37,020 nucleotides of DNA, from contig JAHDBU010000007.1 of the NCBI GenBank assembly GCA_020630275.1, positions 1-37,020 of the forward strand. Reading direction: 5' to 3'. Both the position numbers and the translations under genes were made by a program. The notes under the pieces are model-generated. The model was not told the DNA's origin. It saw nothing but the letters and a program-made list of their open reading frames with translations, and did not search any database. This DNA comes from Hellea sp. Lineage in GTDB: Bacteria; Pseudomonadota; Alphaproteobacteria; Caulobacterales; Maricaulaceae. The number at the start of each line of letters is the position of its first letter. Within the stretch, counting starts at the first letter, position 1. Below are positions 10,774 through 20,792 of this stretch, piece after piece.

Positions 10774-11505
10774 ATGATCGATCCACGTACCTTCCACGGC
10801 TTCCGCGAACATGTGTCTGAGCACATGTATACGGTTATGAAACAGCCTATTGTAAACCTTCACGACAATGAGATCGCCCATTATGAATGGCTGGTCCGGT
10901 TTCAGCATGAAGCCGGCGTTCAAGGGGTAATTCGCCCAGCGGAATTGTCAGGTGCGATCAAAGATCTCGACCTGTCCATGCTGGCCAGAGCCGTTTTAAC
11001 CCTAAACAAATATCCTGATGGCCACGGCATGGCGATTAATCTCTCCGGCGCATCCATCGATCTACCCGGCTTCGAACATGCTTTGATGGCTTGCCTTTCA
11101 GCCCTTCAGGGGCCGCCTAGCAAACTCGTTATCGAACTTACAGAGACCTGGGATCTGGAAAACTTGCATAAGGCGAAAGATATTTTACAAAAGCTCCGAG
11201 ACCGTGGACATAAAATTTGCTTGGACGATGTCGGTGCAGGGGCAGCATCCATCCGCTATCTAAGAGCCCTGCCTGCTGACTACTTGAAAATTGACGGCGA
11301 ATTTGTCGTATCGGCCATGCATGATGAGCGGGAAAGAGCTATTCTTGAAATGCTGTTTACGCTCCGCGAAAGTCTTGGTTTCAAGTATATCGCAGAAGGC
11401 GTTGAAACAGACCAAATTATGGATTTCGTTCGTGCGATGAAGTTTGATGCCGTGCAAGGCTACGGAATTGGGAAACCTACACCGGAGACGCGGCTCGATG
11501 ACTAA
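10774..11505 (+). CDS. EAL-domain protein, probable c-di-GMP phosphodiesterase
   Basis: A 243-residue stand-alone EAL domain with no GGDEF, PAS or membrane segment. The residues known to bind metal and c-di-GMP are present: Glu38 with Arg42 (EWLVR for EALLR), Asn89 (INLS), Glu121 (ELTE), Asp151-Asp152, Lys172 (KID), Glu208 and Glu211 (EGVE) and Gln228 (QGY). Loop 6 is divergent, DVGAGAAS instead of DFGTGYSS, which may change dimerisation or activity. ATG 10774 is the only start that keeps the whole domain: an in-frame TAG lies two codons upstream and AGAGG directly abuts the ATG. It lies 69 bp before a PleC-like kinase, so it may link c-di-GMP to polarity control. Whether it is an active hydrolase is not provable here. 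Confidence 0.88.
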   Translation: MIDPRTFHGFREHVSEHMYTVMKQPIVNLHDNEIAHYEWLVRFQHEAGVQGVIRPAELSGAIKDLDLSMLARAVLTLNKYPDGHGMAINLSGASIDLPGFEHALMACLSALQGPPSKLVIELTETWDLENLHKAKDILQKLRDRGHKICLDDVGAGAASIRYLRALPADYLKIDGEFVVSAMHDERERAILEMLFTLRESLGFKYIAEGVETDQIMDFVRAMKFDAVQGYGIGKPTPETRLDD

Positions 11506-11574
11506 TCAAGCTTTTGTATTTTTTTCATTTTTAGGTGAAACTAGTTTGGACGATTTTGATTCGAAAAGGCAGCG

Positions 11575-14358
11575 GTGAACCAGAATTATCCAAATCACCC
11601 CGGACAGGCTCGGCCTATGTCCTCTCAAGGCGCGACCCCGCCGCCTATGCCGAGATCTATGCCACAAAGGCCAACTTTGGCTGCCGGCAATTACCAACCA
11701 AGACGGGTAGAGGTCGAAGATCGCCGGCAAAAGCAATCGTCTCTTGGTGCGTTTTCGGAAAAGTTTGACCCCTCTTCCATGCGCAATGTTCTGCTGGCAA
11801 TCATCACATTTTTGCTGTTTTTTCTGATAACATCCTTTGTGATTGTTAGCGACCAGCGTTCAAGAGCTGCTAATGTCGCCAAAGATACTCTGACAACCGA
11901 TATTACTTCAGGCGCGCAGAATGCGGATCGCGCTCTGAACAACATGATTGTCTGGATTGATAACGGTTTAGTTGGCGTCGCTGGCGGCGAGCAAATTGTC
12001 AATCGAATATCCAATGCGCAAAATGTTACCGGTGTGGCGATCATCAATGGAAATCGTAAATTGCTGGCTGGGTCCGGAACAGCTCAAGAACTGGCACAAA
12101 CGAATATCACTGGGCTACCGCAATCCGGGGTGAAAATTATGTCACGGGTAATTCCGCAACGTGGCGTTCATCCCATAATTGTCCGAGACCTGTCCTATGC
12201 TGTCTTGATTGTCGAATTTTCTCCGGGCACGCTTATCGCGAACAAAGATACAGGCCTGTCAGCGGTTGTTGATGCCAATGGGCAGGCCATTGATGGGCCC
12301 TTCGCTTTGGCTGGAACAAATGCGGCGAAATTTTTTGATCAACCTGCCGATCAGTTTAAAAACATGATCCGTAGCCGCAAATCAGGTGTCATTGATGGTG
12401 GTAAGATTAAGGGTGAGAAATCCTGGTTGGGATATGCACCGATCCCAAACTCAACTTTGTATTATGTTAGTGCTGACGGCAAAGCGGGAAAGTCTAATTG
12501 GACACAGACACTCATGCTTTTGGGTCTACTGTTTCTCGGCACGCTCGCCATGGTTGCATCCCTGTTCAAGAATATGCGCAAACAAGTGCAAAGTGTTGGC
12601 GTAACGGTCACCGAAAACGAAGTCTCCCAACAAAGATATAGAGCAGCTCTGGATGGATCGCGCGGCGGGGTATGGGAAGTCAATCTCGGCGAGAACGTGG
12701 CCTATATTTCCCAATCACTGTCCAGGCTATTAGGCATGCCTGAACAAGAACATTATCTTCCAGTCCCCCAATTTCTGAGCCTGTTTCATGAGGCAGATCG
12801 GGAGAAGCTTCTATATCATATCCGAAGGGCACACATGTCGGGAGACTTTGATGTTGATGTCAACGTTGCCCGTCTGCCCCTGACAGTTGCCTGCCGCGGC
12901 CGCCCATCTACCCGGGGCGCCGAGCACACCCGCGTGATCATTGGCATGGCCATGGATGTGACTGAACAAAGAGGGTCTCAAATCCGACTGCAGGCTGCAG
13001 AAGCTCGTTTGCACGATGCTTTGCGCGCCATGAACGATTCTTTTGTGATTTGGGATCAACGCGATCAACTCACGCTCTGGAATGCCAAATTTGAAGATTT
13101 TTTTGGATTTCAGCCTGGTAATCTACAGCCAGGCATGGAGCATTCGGTCGTGGTTTATCACGCAAATAATGCAATCGCAGAAGAGTATGACAGTGGTGAC
13201 GGACAGACCTATGAAATTCAACTGAAGGATGGGCGCTGGATCCGCTATCTCGAAACAGCCACGGCCGACGGAGGACGTGTGTCAATCGGTACAGACATTA
13301 CCGTTATCCGAACCCGTGAACACCAGTTACGGGAGAATGAGTCTGCCCTTCAAAAAACGGTCAATGTTTTGCGCAAATCTCAAACCAGAATCGTTGAACT
13401 GGCCGAAAGCTATGAACAGGAAAAAATCCGAGCAGAAGAAGCTAACCAGTCCAAGAGTGAATTTCTTGCCAATATGAGCCATGAGCTCCGGACGCCTTTG
13501 AATGCCATTAACGGCTTCTCGGACATTATGAAGAAAGAAATGTTCGGTCCGTTGGGTGACCCACGGTACAAAGAATATGTGTCGGACATATTGTTTTCAG
13601 GTCAGCACCTGCTTTCTCTCATCAATGATATTCTCGACATGTCAAAGATTGAGGCCGGTAAGATGAACCTGCATGTGGAAACCATGGAAATCAATGAGTT
13701 GGTCCAGCAGGTTATACGCATTGTCCGAGGCCGCGCTGAGGAAAACGGACAGAAGCTTATATATAAACCTGTTGAAGATCGCGAAATAGAGGCTGACCCG
13801 CGTCAGGTCAAACAGGTATTGCTTAATCTGATCACGAATGCCATCAAGTTTACACCCGAGGGTGGAGTTGTCAGTGTCGATGTCAGCGTGAAATCTGCCG
13901 GTATTATTGTGCAAGTCGCCGACACGGGAATTGGCATTGCTCCCGAAGATCTCGAACGCTTGGCCAAACCTTTTGAACAGGTCGAAAACGAAAATACCCG
14001 GGAAGTTGAGGGTACCGGACTAGGACTTGCGCTATCAAAGTCCCTGGTCGAGCTTCATGGTGGTAACTTCAAGATCGAGTCCGTTGTTGGCGAAGGAACA
14101 ACTGTTATTTTCACCCTACCTAACAAACCTATTGTGAAGGTAGAGGAGGAGCCTGATACAGAAGTGGCGGATGAGATTTCCCGACTGGCTCAGGATATCG
14201 CAGATGTGCTTAATGATGGCGCTCCTGAAAACATGGCGCAACCTATTCCTCAGGATGTTCCTGCTTATGTGGCCCAGGATAATGCGGCGCCTCACATCCA
14301 GCAACAACCGGAATTTCCGCCACAACCTCCCAACGTCCCTAATCCCTACGCGGCTTAG
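11575..14358 (+). CDS. PleC-like membrane PAS histidine kinase
   Basis: A 927-residue sensor kinase. In order: a proline/glutamine-rich cytoplasmic N-terminus (1-70), TM1 (about 71-91), a periplasmic sensor region (92-309), TM2 (310-330), PAS (about 353-475), PAS (about 479-590) and a coiled coil. Then come HisKA with His636 in [14 protein letters not shown], the HATPase domain ([10 protein letters not shown] near 755, DTGIGI near 783, GTGLGL near 814) and a Pro/Gln-rich tail. The segment GEMFGPLG-like plus [18 protein letters not shown] and the two-TM/two-PAS plan resemble Caulobacter PleC, the polar kinase/phosphatase for DivK and PleD. No receiver domain is present. The GTG start has AAGG five bases upstream. 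The last four bases overlap the convergent glnE stop. PleC orthology is inference. Confidence 0.9.
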   Translation: MNQNYPNHPGQARPMSSQGATPPPMPRSMPQRPTLAAGNYQPRRVEVEDRRQKQSSLGAFSEKFDPSSMRNVLLAIITFLLFFLITSFVIVSDQRSRAANVAKDTLTTDITSGAQNADRALNNMIVWIDNGLVGVAGGEQIVNRISNAQNVTGVAIINGNRKLLAGSGTAQELAQTNITGLPQSGVKIMSRVIPQRGVHPIIVRDLSYAVLIVEFSPGTLIANKDTGLSAVVDANGQAIDGPFALAGTNAAKFFDQPADQFKNMIRSRKSGVIDGGKIKGEKSWLGYAPIPNSTLYYVSADGKAGKSNWTQTLMLLGLLFLGTLAMVASLFKNMRKQVQSVGVTVTENEVSQQRYRAALDGSRGGVWEVNLGENVAYISQSLSRLLGMPEQEHYLPVPQFLSLFHEADREKLLYHIRRAHMSGDFDVDVNVARLPLTVACRGRPSTRGAEHTRVIIGMAMDVTEQRGSQIRLQAAEARLHDALRAMNDSFVIWDQRDQLTLWNAKFEDFFGFQPGNLQPGMEHSVVVYHANNAIAEEYDSGDGQTYEIQLKDGRWIRYLETATADGGRVSIGTDITVIRTREHQLRENESALQKTVNVLRKSQTRIVELAESYEQEKIRAEEANQSKSEFLANMSHELRTPLNAINGFSDIMKKEMFGPLGDPRYKEYVSDILFSGQHLLSLINDILDMSKIEAGKMNLHVETMEINELVQQVIRIVRGRAEENGQKLIYKPVEDREIEADPRQVKQVLLNLITNAIKFTPEGGVVSVDVSVKSAGIIVQVADTGIGIAPEDLERLAKPFEQVENENTREVEGTGLGLALSKSLVELHGGNFKIESVVGEGTTVIFTLPNKPIVKVEEEPDTEVADEISRLAQDIADVLNDGAPENMAQPIPQDVPAYVAQDNAAPHIQQQPEFPPQPPNVPNPYAA

Positions 14359-17075
14359 TCGAATATAACTTTATCAACGAGCTTAGAGGTCTCGGCCTGC
14401 CTCTTCCTTAAGTCGTCAAATAAAGCCTTATGGTCCTGATGGCAGGTTGCATGCAGAACACCTTCCAGAAATAGGCTCTCCGGACTCCAAGGCTTTTTGA
14501 ACCTGGTTGACAGGTGCTGCGTTAGGGCAAGGTAAACCGTGTAATTCTCGATCAACCTATCGGTTGACTTTTGGTCCAGTGAGGGCTGCAGATATCGTAA
14601 GGAGTCTTCGATCTTGACGCTTTCCCAGTTACATCTTTCACGGGCATCCAAAAGCAGTTTTTGAGCAATGAATTCAATATCGCGAATACCGCCTATTGCG
14701 TTTTTTAAATCAAGCGCATGAACCGGTGGTTTTTCACGGCGTACACGTTTCAGCATATCAGCAATGTCCGATGGCATATCCAAATCGGGTCGCTCGCAGG
14801 CTAAAACATCTTTCCGCAATTGTTCGATTGATTCCGAAAATTTGGGACTTGTCGAAGCGATCACCCGAGTCCGGGTTAGCGCCATAAACTCCCAACTCCA
14901 TGCCTTTTCGCGGTAATAGGTTTCAAACGCCTCTACGGATACAGCAACAGGACCAGAGCGGCCAGAAGGGCGTAACGCCATATCCACGTCATATAACGGC
15001 CCCTCTTCTGTTATGGCGGACAGAGCACTTATTAGTCTTTGCGTGACTTTGGTATATTTTTGTTGAGCATTCTCTTCACCGGGGCCTGCTTGGTAGATCA
15101 ACATGATATCCAGATCAGAATCGATATTAAGATCTCCACTGGCTAGTTTTCCCATAGCCAGTATGGCCACGTCGCCCGTAATCTTTTCAATGCGTCGTTC
15201 TGCTTCTGCGATGGATATGGGTAATAGTGCCAAGAGACACTCCTCCGCCAATTTTGAAAACAAACATGCTGCGAAAACGGCATTGATTTTCCCTGATAGC
15301 AAGGCCGCGCTAATTCTGAATTTTGTTTCACGGGCCCGACGTCTCGTTATATTTAACGCCGTTTCAAAATCTTTTGCGCCGCGTACTTGTTTTAGACTTT
15401 GCTCTATATCTTTTTCGGATAGTTCCAGAAACCCGGGATCAGACAAAGCATCCAAAATGGTCGGACGCTCCGAAATCCAATTAGAAATCCGCTCCGACTC
15501 CGTGATGAGATTTATGATGTATTTCAGATGTTCCGGCTTTTGTCGAAACATGGACATCAGAGATATACCACTCCGCAGGGAGGTGAAAAAACGGCCAAAA
15601 CATTCAAAGGCTCTGTCGGGCTGACCGGTATCAGCGCAGTTATCAATAATTCTGGGCGCTAGAATTGTCAGGAGCTCACGGGCTTTCTCAGCCCGTGTCG
15701 CGCGGATACGTCCGCCTAGCCATGCCGCCATTTCATGCCATGTCTTCTCGCCATCCTTATACCCTAATTTTTCAAAGGCAGCCAAAGTGTCAGGATCCGG
15801 TTCGACGCCGGTAAATACCATATTCCCTTCACGAGACGACAGGCTACCGGCCTCTGGGAATAAGTCCTGATAGGTCGTCCGGACCTGTTTCAGAATAGCG
15901 CCAAGTTTTCGAGACATCAGGGAGAAGTTTTCAAAGCCCAGAAGGGCGGCGACATCTGATTGCCTATCTTCATCTTCTGGCACCGTATGAGTTTGCTCGT
16001 CTCTTAGCATTTGCAGGCCGTGCTCAACGCGACGCAACTCGGCATACGCTTCGGTCAGAAACTTTTGGTCCATTTCCGAAATAAATGATTTCTGCGCTAG
16101 TTCAGACAATGCATTCACAGTTCTCGGCGTTCTTAGCTCTGGGTCGCGCCCGCCCAATATCAATTGTTGGACTTGGGCATAGAATTCGACCTCTCGAATA
16201 CCCCCAAAGCCCAGCTTAATATTGTGACCTGCCAGTTCAAAATCATCACCAGCCCCAACTCTCGCGTGAATCTGTCGTTTTATCGCCAGAATATCTTCAA
16301 TAGCTGCATAATCCATATTTTTGCGCCAAATAAACGGACCCAAGGTCTCATCAATAAATCGCTGGCCTGTCGCTATATCTCCGGCACAGATCCGGGCCTT
16401 GATCATGGCGGCCCGTTCCCAGTTCTGGCCAATGGTTTCATAATAGCGTTCCGCAGTTCGCGTCGAGACTGCAACGGCATTTGATCGGGGGTCGGGTCGC
16501 AACCGCAAATCTGTGCGGAAAATATAACCATCAACCGTCATCGACTCCATACCCTTGACGATATTCTGGACCAGCTTGATCAAAGTACGCTCGGCACGAG
16601 CCGGATTTGGGACGGATATTTTTTCCGGATCGTAAAAGACATTAAAGTCAATATCGCTGGAATAGTTGAGTTCCCGCGCGCCGTATTTACCCACAGCAAG
16701 AATAAAGAAACCTGGCACGGGATTTTCTCCACTTCCCTCCAGCTCGAGTTCGCGGGCCGAGGCCGCTAATATCCGTTGAATACAAAGATCGGCAAGCTGT
16801 GTGAGGTATTCGGTCACGACCTCCCAATCCCAGACCCGCGCGATATCGGCGATCGCGATAACGAGATGACATTGGCGTTTTAACACCCGTAAACTGGCCA
16901 TTTCCCGTTCGAGACTATCAACGTCGCCTTGAGCACTGCCCAGAAGATTTCTAACCAATTCTGCCGGATCTGAAACGGGAATTTTCTTGGCAAGATCAGG
17001 GAACAGTTCGAGGCTCTCGCGCAAATATGGCGCATGCTGCCACGCCCGCTTTAATGCCTCCCCCAAATCTGTCAT
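14355..17075 (-). CDS. glnE: Bifunctional glutamine synthetase adenylyltransferase/deadenylyltransferase
   Basis: A 906-residue cytoplasmic enzyme that adds or removes AMP on glutamine synthetase in response to PII state. Two nucleotidyltransferase domains are visible. The N-terminal one has SSDIDFNVFYD near residue 140 with LRPDPRSNA following. The C-terminal one has DSDLDIMLIY near residue 650 with ALRPSGRSGP following. Both Asp-x-Asp metal pairs are intact and helical linker domains follow each. Length is slightly below the E. coli enzyme (about 946). Its ATG overlaps the stop of the upstream histidine kinase by one base (TGATG), making it the last gene of a degP-regulator-kinase-glnE operon. 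Confidence 0.96.
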   Translation of the reverse strand: MTDLGEALKRAWQHAPYLRESLELFPDLAKKIPVSDPAELVRNLLGSAQGDVDSLEREMASLRVLKRQCHLVIAIADIARVWDWEVVTEYLTQLADLCIQRILAASARELELEGSGENPVPGFFILAVGKYGARELNYSSDIDFNVFYDPEKISVPNPARAERTLIKLVQNIVKGMESMTVDGYIFRTDLRLRPDPRSNAVAVSTRTAERYYETIGQNWERAAMIKARICAGDIATGQRFIDETLGPFIWRKNMDYAAIEDILAIKRQIHARVGAGDDFELAGHNIKLGFGGIREVEFYAQVQQLILGGRDPELRTPRTVNALSELAQKSFISEMDQKFLTEAYAELRRVEHGLQMLRDEQTHTVPEDEDRQSDVAALLGFENFSLMSRKLGAILKQVRTTYQDLFPEAGSLSSREGNMVFTGVEPDPDTLAAFEKLGYKDGEKTWHEMAAWLGGRIRATRAEKARELLTILAPRIIDNCADTGQPDRAFECFGRFFTSLRSGISLMSMFRQKPEHLKYIINLITESERISNWISERPTILDALSDPGFLELSEKDIEQSLKQVRGAKDFETALNITRRRARETKFRISAALLSGKINAVFAACLFSKLAEECLLALLPISIAEAERRIEKITGDVAILAMGKLASGDLNIDSDLDIMLIYQAGPGEENAQQKYTKVTQRLISALSAITEEGPLYDVDMALRPSGRSGPVAVSVEAFETYYREKAWSWEFMALTRTRVIASTSPKFSESIEQLRKDVLACERPDLDMPSDIADMLKRVRREKPPVHALDLKNAIGGIRDIEFIAQKLLLDARERCNWESVKIEDSLRYLQPSLDQKSTDRLIENYTVYLALTQHLSTRFKKPWSPESLFLEGVLHATCHQDHKALFDDLRKRQAETSKLVDKVIFD

Positions 17076-18541
17076 CAGCTATCCTTTATGGCAGCCAATT
17101 GCTTGATTTGCCGTCGCCGCGGGAAGATTATCTGAACAGATAATCCGGGACCGAATTCAGACTCAATACCGTCTTCCAGTGCGAACTCTGCTTTGTGTAA
17201 AGTGGCGATAGCATCCACCATAGCCAGACCCAGGCCACTGCCCGGAGCTGTTCGGCTCTTATCCAGCCTGACAAATCTCTCTTTTACACGTTCCCGTTCT
17301 GTAGCGGGAATCCCCGGCCCGTTATCTGTAACCGCAATAACGACATGGTTGGATTTATTCCGGCGAAGTTCCAGACGGACCTTCCCACCTGTGGGTGTAT
17401 ATTTAATAGCATTTTCCACCAGGTTGGAAACAGCCTGAGAGAGTAGTCCGCGATCGGCGAGAATGAAATTATTGTCCTGAATATCGATCTCGAAAGACAA
17501 GCCGGCATCTTCACAGGCAGGTTCATAAAACTCGGCCATGTCTAGAAGTACGGTTTTTGGATCTATATTTTTGAGCATTTCTCTTTGATCACCGGCTTCA
17601 AGTCGTGCAATCCGAAGGACCTTATCAAAGGTCGCCAAAAGTTCATCCGCGTCTTCGGCCGCCGCATAAAGGGCATCGACGGCATTGGGGTCTTTGACCT
17701 GAGACGCCGAACTTTCCAATCGGGTTCGAAGGCGGGTCAAAGGAGACCGTAAATCATGGGCGATACTGTCTCCGGCATAGCGCATGGCTTTCATAAGACG
17801 ATCAATATGATCCAACATGGCATTAAGATGCTCCGCCAATAGATCCAGCTCATCTTCGGAATAATCCCGAGGGGCACGCCGGTCCAATTGGCCGGAACGT
17901 ACATCTGTCGCCAAACGGTTGAATGCCTCGACGCGACGGGTAAAACGGCGGGACACAAAGAGGCTGGACAGTAATCCCAAAACGAGGGCGATGATAGAAG
18001 ACGTGATCATTGCGTTTCTGACTCGGTCTGATGTTCTTCTGAGGGCTTCAATATCACGACCGACGACAAGTCCGGCAACTGGTTGCCCGCTACTATTCAA
18101 TATGGGTCCCGCCCTCGCCCTCATTCGTTGGAACTCCGGCGCGTTCTCACCTTCTGCTTCTGATTGGATCTGGTTAAACTCGAAAATCAGAGGAAGACTT
18201 TCAGACTCAAACACTTCAAAAATACTGCTGTCATTTTCAGCAATCACGATATTTGACATGATTTGCTCAGGGGAAAGAGCCAATTGATAAACGCCCGTCT
18301 TTGCACCAATTCGGGTAAAAATGATTCGCTGAACCATATCGCCGCCAAATTCGTCATAAACAGACTGCAACTCTTCCATCTCAGACACAAGCTCCTGATC
18401 AACGCGTCGGAGCTCTGACGAAATGGTCGCAAAATACACATAGGCCAGGCTGATGAGAACCGAGACCGTAAAGAGCAAGGTTCCCAGCAGGCTGAGCCTG
18501 AAAAGCGTATTGCGAAAGAGCTTTGAGAGCGCATTCAGCAT
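17075..18541 (-). CDS. HAMP sensor histidine kinase of the degP operon
   Basis: A 488-residue inner-membrane kinase: TM1 (about 11-34), a periplasmic sensor of about 140 residues, TM2 (about 174-195), HAMP, HisKA with His262 in AHDLRSPLTRLR, and HATPase with ENAIKYTP, DNGPGIP and GSGLGLA. It is the partner of the response regulator encoded 24 bp upstream. The downstream glnE start overlaps its stop, so the two proteins are translated in tandem. The position after degP suggests an envelope-stress role, by analogy with Cpx-type systems; the sequence does not identify the signal. It belongs to the general OmpR-partner (EnvZ/CusS-like) class of kinases. Confidence 0.92.
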   Translation of the reverse strand: MLNALSKLFRNTLFRLSLLGTLLFTVSVLISLAYVYFATISSELRRVDQELVSEMEELQSVYDEFGGDMVQRIIFTRIGAKTGVYQLALSPEQIMSNIVIAENDSSIFEVFESESLPLIFEFNQIQSEAEGENAPEFQRMRARAGPILNSSGQPVAGLVVGRDIEALRRTSDRVRNAMITSSIIALVLGLLSSLFVSRRFTRRVEAFNRLATDVRSGQLDRRAPRDYSEDELDLLAEHLNAMLDHIDRLMKAMRYAGDSIAHDLRSPLTRLRTRLESSASQVKDPNAVDALYAAAEDADELLATFDKVLRIARLEAGDQREMLKNIDPKTVLLDMAEFYEPACEDAGLSFEIDIQDNNFILADRGLLSQAVSNLVENAIKYTPTGGKVRLELRRNKSNHVVIAVTDNGPGIPATERERVKERFVRLDKSRTAPGSGLGLAMVDAIATLHKAEFALEDGIESEFGPGLSVQIIFPRRRQIKQLAAIKDS

Positions 18542-18565
18542 GGCTAAATGCTTACGGTTTGAAGC

Positions 18566-19240
18566 CTAGACCTGCAAGCGGTAACCAGCACCACGGACAG
18601 TGTGGAGCATAGGGGTTTCAAACTCTTTGTCGATCTTGCCGCGCAGGCGGGAGATATGGACATCAATAACATTGGTCTGGGGGTCAAAATGATAATCCCA
18701 GACTTTCTCGAGTAACATGGTCCGGGTGACGACTTGACCGGCATTGCGCATGAGACATTCCAACAGGCGGAATTCACGCGGTTGCAAGAGAATATTCTGG
18801 CCATCACGTTTTACGGTGCGCGCCAAGAGATCCATTTCCAGTTCGCCAACTTTGAGCTTTGTAACGGCGGCCGTTGGGTCACTGCGTCGGCCAATAGCTT
18901 CCACACGGGCTAATAGCTCGGTAAAGGCGTAAGGCTTGGCCAGATAGTCATCTCCACCAGCCCGAAGACCTTCAACCTTCTGGTCGACTTCGCCTAGCGC
19001 GGACAAAATGAGAACAGGTGTCGAGTCGCCGTCTTCGCGTAGCGATTCCAGCAATTCCAACCCGTCGAGTTTTGGAAGCATGCGATCCAAGATGAGCGCG
19101 TCATATTCTGCTGCACGGGCCATCTCCAACCCGAGATCTCCATCCGGTGCCAGGTCAACAACGTGACCGGCCTCCATTAGACCTTTTCTTACATACTCAG
19201 CTGCAACAGCATCATCTTCTACGACCAGGATTCGCATCAT
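18566..19240 (-). CDS. OmpR-family response regulator of the degP operon
   Basis: A 224-residue regulator: receiver domain with acidic pocket Glu8-Asp9-Asp10, phosphoacceptor Asp52 in ALILDRMLPKLDG and Lys in LAKPYAF, then an OmpR/PhoB winged helix (REFRLLECLMRN, DVHISRLRGKID, VRGAGYRL). The frame stays open upstream into degP, but ATG 19240 (or the adjacent ATG 19237) follows GGAGAAAAC. It lies 10 bp past the degP stop, so the short start is right. It probably controls degP and the operon itself when phosphorylated by the kinase 24 bp downstream. An inverted repeat near the degP promoter is a possible binding site. Confidence 0.93.
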   Translation of the reverse strand: MMRILVVEDDAVAAEYVRKGLMEAGHVVDLAPDGDLGLEMARAAEYDALILDRMLPKLDGLELLESLREDGDSTPVLILSALGEVDQKVEGLRAGGDDYLAKPYAFTELLARVEAIGRRSDPTAAVTKLKVGELEMDLLARTVKRDGQNILLQPREFRLLECLMRNAGQVVTRTMLLEKVWDYHFDPQTNVIDVHISRLRGKIDKEFETPMLHTVRGAGYRLQV

Positions 19241-19250
19241 GTTTTCTCCT

Positions 19251-20753
19251 TCATTCGAATCGGTAGGCAGCCCGCCCCATAAAATAATCTGACAGTGGTA
19301 GGACCGCATAATTCTCAGTGCCGTTTTCCAAACGCACTAATAGTAATACTTCGTTTTGACCTGACTCAGCGGCCTTTTGCAGTATAGAACTTAGATGCCG
19401 GGTTGTCGGGACATCCTGTTGATCGACCTGCATGATAACCATATTGGCTTTGAGGCCGATCTTTGCTGCTGTACTTCCCGGCGTCACCGCTTCCAAATAT
19501 ACACCCAGTTGGTCATGACGCATGCCAATAGATTGCCGAAAAGACGCAGACAAGTCGACAACACTTAAGCCGGTCGCGAGCATATTCGCATTGGCTCCCG
19601 GCGGCACGGCAGGTGCAGGCGTAACCTGACCAATTGACGGCGAAGGCGGAGCAGATGGCGCTGTTTGATATCCTGGGTCCGAGTAAGACGGCGCGGAATA
19701 GCTTCCATCGGCCATAGCCCGGTCGACATCGTCTTTTTGTGGACGCTCTGCCATTTGGACAGTTACATTCATAGGCTCTTCATTACGCTCAATCTGGATG
19801 CTGACCCGCTGATCAGGTCCGAGACCACCGATCAGGCGAGTGGCCTCCGTCGCATTGGAAACGGATTTTCCATTAATACTGATAATGATATCATCGACCT
19901 GCAGGCCAGCCAAATGAGCCGGACTCCCTGTGATCACATTATTGACATTGGCGCCGCCTTTAATACGGCCATGCGAAAAGCCTGCATCCCTGAGGCCAAC
20001 TCCCAGCCAACCGCGTCGAACGCGCCCATCTTTGCGGATCGCGTCTATGACACTTTTTGCAGTATAATGTGGGATGGAAAAACCGATACCGACACTGGCA
20101 CCCGTCGGTGAAAAAATCGCCGAGTTCACACCAATGACGTCGCCTTGAGGATTAAAAAGGGGACCGCCTGAATTCCCTCGATTAATCGTTGCATCGGTTT
20201 GGATGTAATCCACGTAAGAGCCGGACTCGACCCGGTCTCTTCCGATTGCGGAAATAATCCCGAGACTGGTCGATTGACCGATGCCGAATGGATTTCCTAT
20301 GGCGATAACCCAGTCGCCTATGCGAATTGGATCCCCTGAATACCAGCTGACTTTCGGGAATGGCGCCTGTGCCGAGATTTTCAGTAAAGCCAAATCGGTC
20401 TCTTCGTCCGTCCCGATAATCTTGGCCGGAAACTCTGCCTTATTGTTAAACACGACCGTGATATAAGTTCCGCCGTCAATGACGTGATAATTAGTGACGA
20501 CTTCCCCGCTCTCGGAAATGACAAAACCTGACCCTTGTCCTTCAGACGTGGTCTCTCCGTCATCCGTGGTAACGACGATGTTCACAACGGCCGGGCTGAC
20601 CTGTTCGACAAGGTCAGCGACGGAATTCTGGTGGTTCAATTGATAATTCTGAGCGGACGCCACAGTTGATGTCATGGCAGACGTCATTAGCAGGGCGGAA
20701 CCCAACATGAGTGTTCTGGCAATAGAACCGAATTTCAAAGGAGGCTTTGACAC
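19251..20753 (-). CDS. degP: Periplasmic serine protease, DegP/HtrA (Do) family
   Basis: A 500-residue exported protease/chaperone that degrades misfolded envelope proteins. Signal peptide at the N-terminus ending near VASA, then a trypsin-like domain with catalytic His90 (TNYHVID), Asp120 (ETDLALL) and Ser195 (RGNSGGP). Two PDZ domains follow, separated by a Ser/Pro/Tyr-rich linker. Numbering is from GTG 20753, chosen because AAGGA lies seven bases upstream; the longer frame starts at a TTG at 20777 without a ribosome site. It heads an operon with a response regulator, kinase and glnE. The linker between the PDZ domains is unusually long and low in complexity. Precise DegP versus DegQ/MucD identity is not settled. 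Confidence 0.94.
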   Translation of the reverse strand: MSKPPLKFGSIARTLMLGSALLMTSAMTSTVASAQNYQLNHQNSVADLVEQVSPAVVNIVVTTDDGETTSEGQGSGFVISESGEVVTNYHVIDGGTYITVVFNNKAEFPAKIIGTDEETDLALLKISAQAPFPKVSWYSGDPIRIGDWVIAIGNPFGIGQSTSLGIISAIGRDRVESGSYVDYIQTDATINRGNSGGPLFNPQGDVIGVNSAIFSPTGASVGIGFSIPHYTAKSVIDAIRKDGRVRRGWLGVGLRDAGFSHGRIKGGANVNNVITGSPAHLAGLQVDDIIISINGKSVSNATEATRLIGGLGPDQRVSIQIERNEEPMNVTVQMAERPQKDDVDRAMADGSYSAPSYSDPGYQTAPSAPPSPSIGQVTPAPAVPPGANANMLATGLSVVDLSASFRQSIGMRHDQLGVYLEAVTPGSTAAKIGLKANMVIMQVDQQDVPTTRHLSSILQKAAESGQNEVLLLVRLENGTENYAVLPLSDYFMGRAAYRFE

Positions 20754-20792
20754 GATTTTTTCCTTAACTAGGCGCAATGTGAGAGCGGGCGA

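Noticed and set aside
14355-14358. Possible frameshift or fusion at the PleC-like/glnE junction
   Set aside because: The genes are convergent and simply share four bases at their stop codons; both proteins end normally.
15103-15624. 173-codon + strand open frame inside glnE
   Set aside because: It is antisense to a well-conserved enzyme, with no ribosome site and a Ser/Arg-rich shadow composition.
19241-19309. Longer start for the degP-operon response regulator, overlapping degP
   Set aside because: Receiver domains begin at MRILVVEDD; GGAG lies correctly before ATG 19240, and the extension lies mostly in degP sequence.
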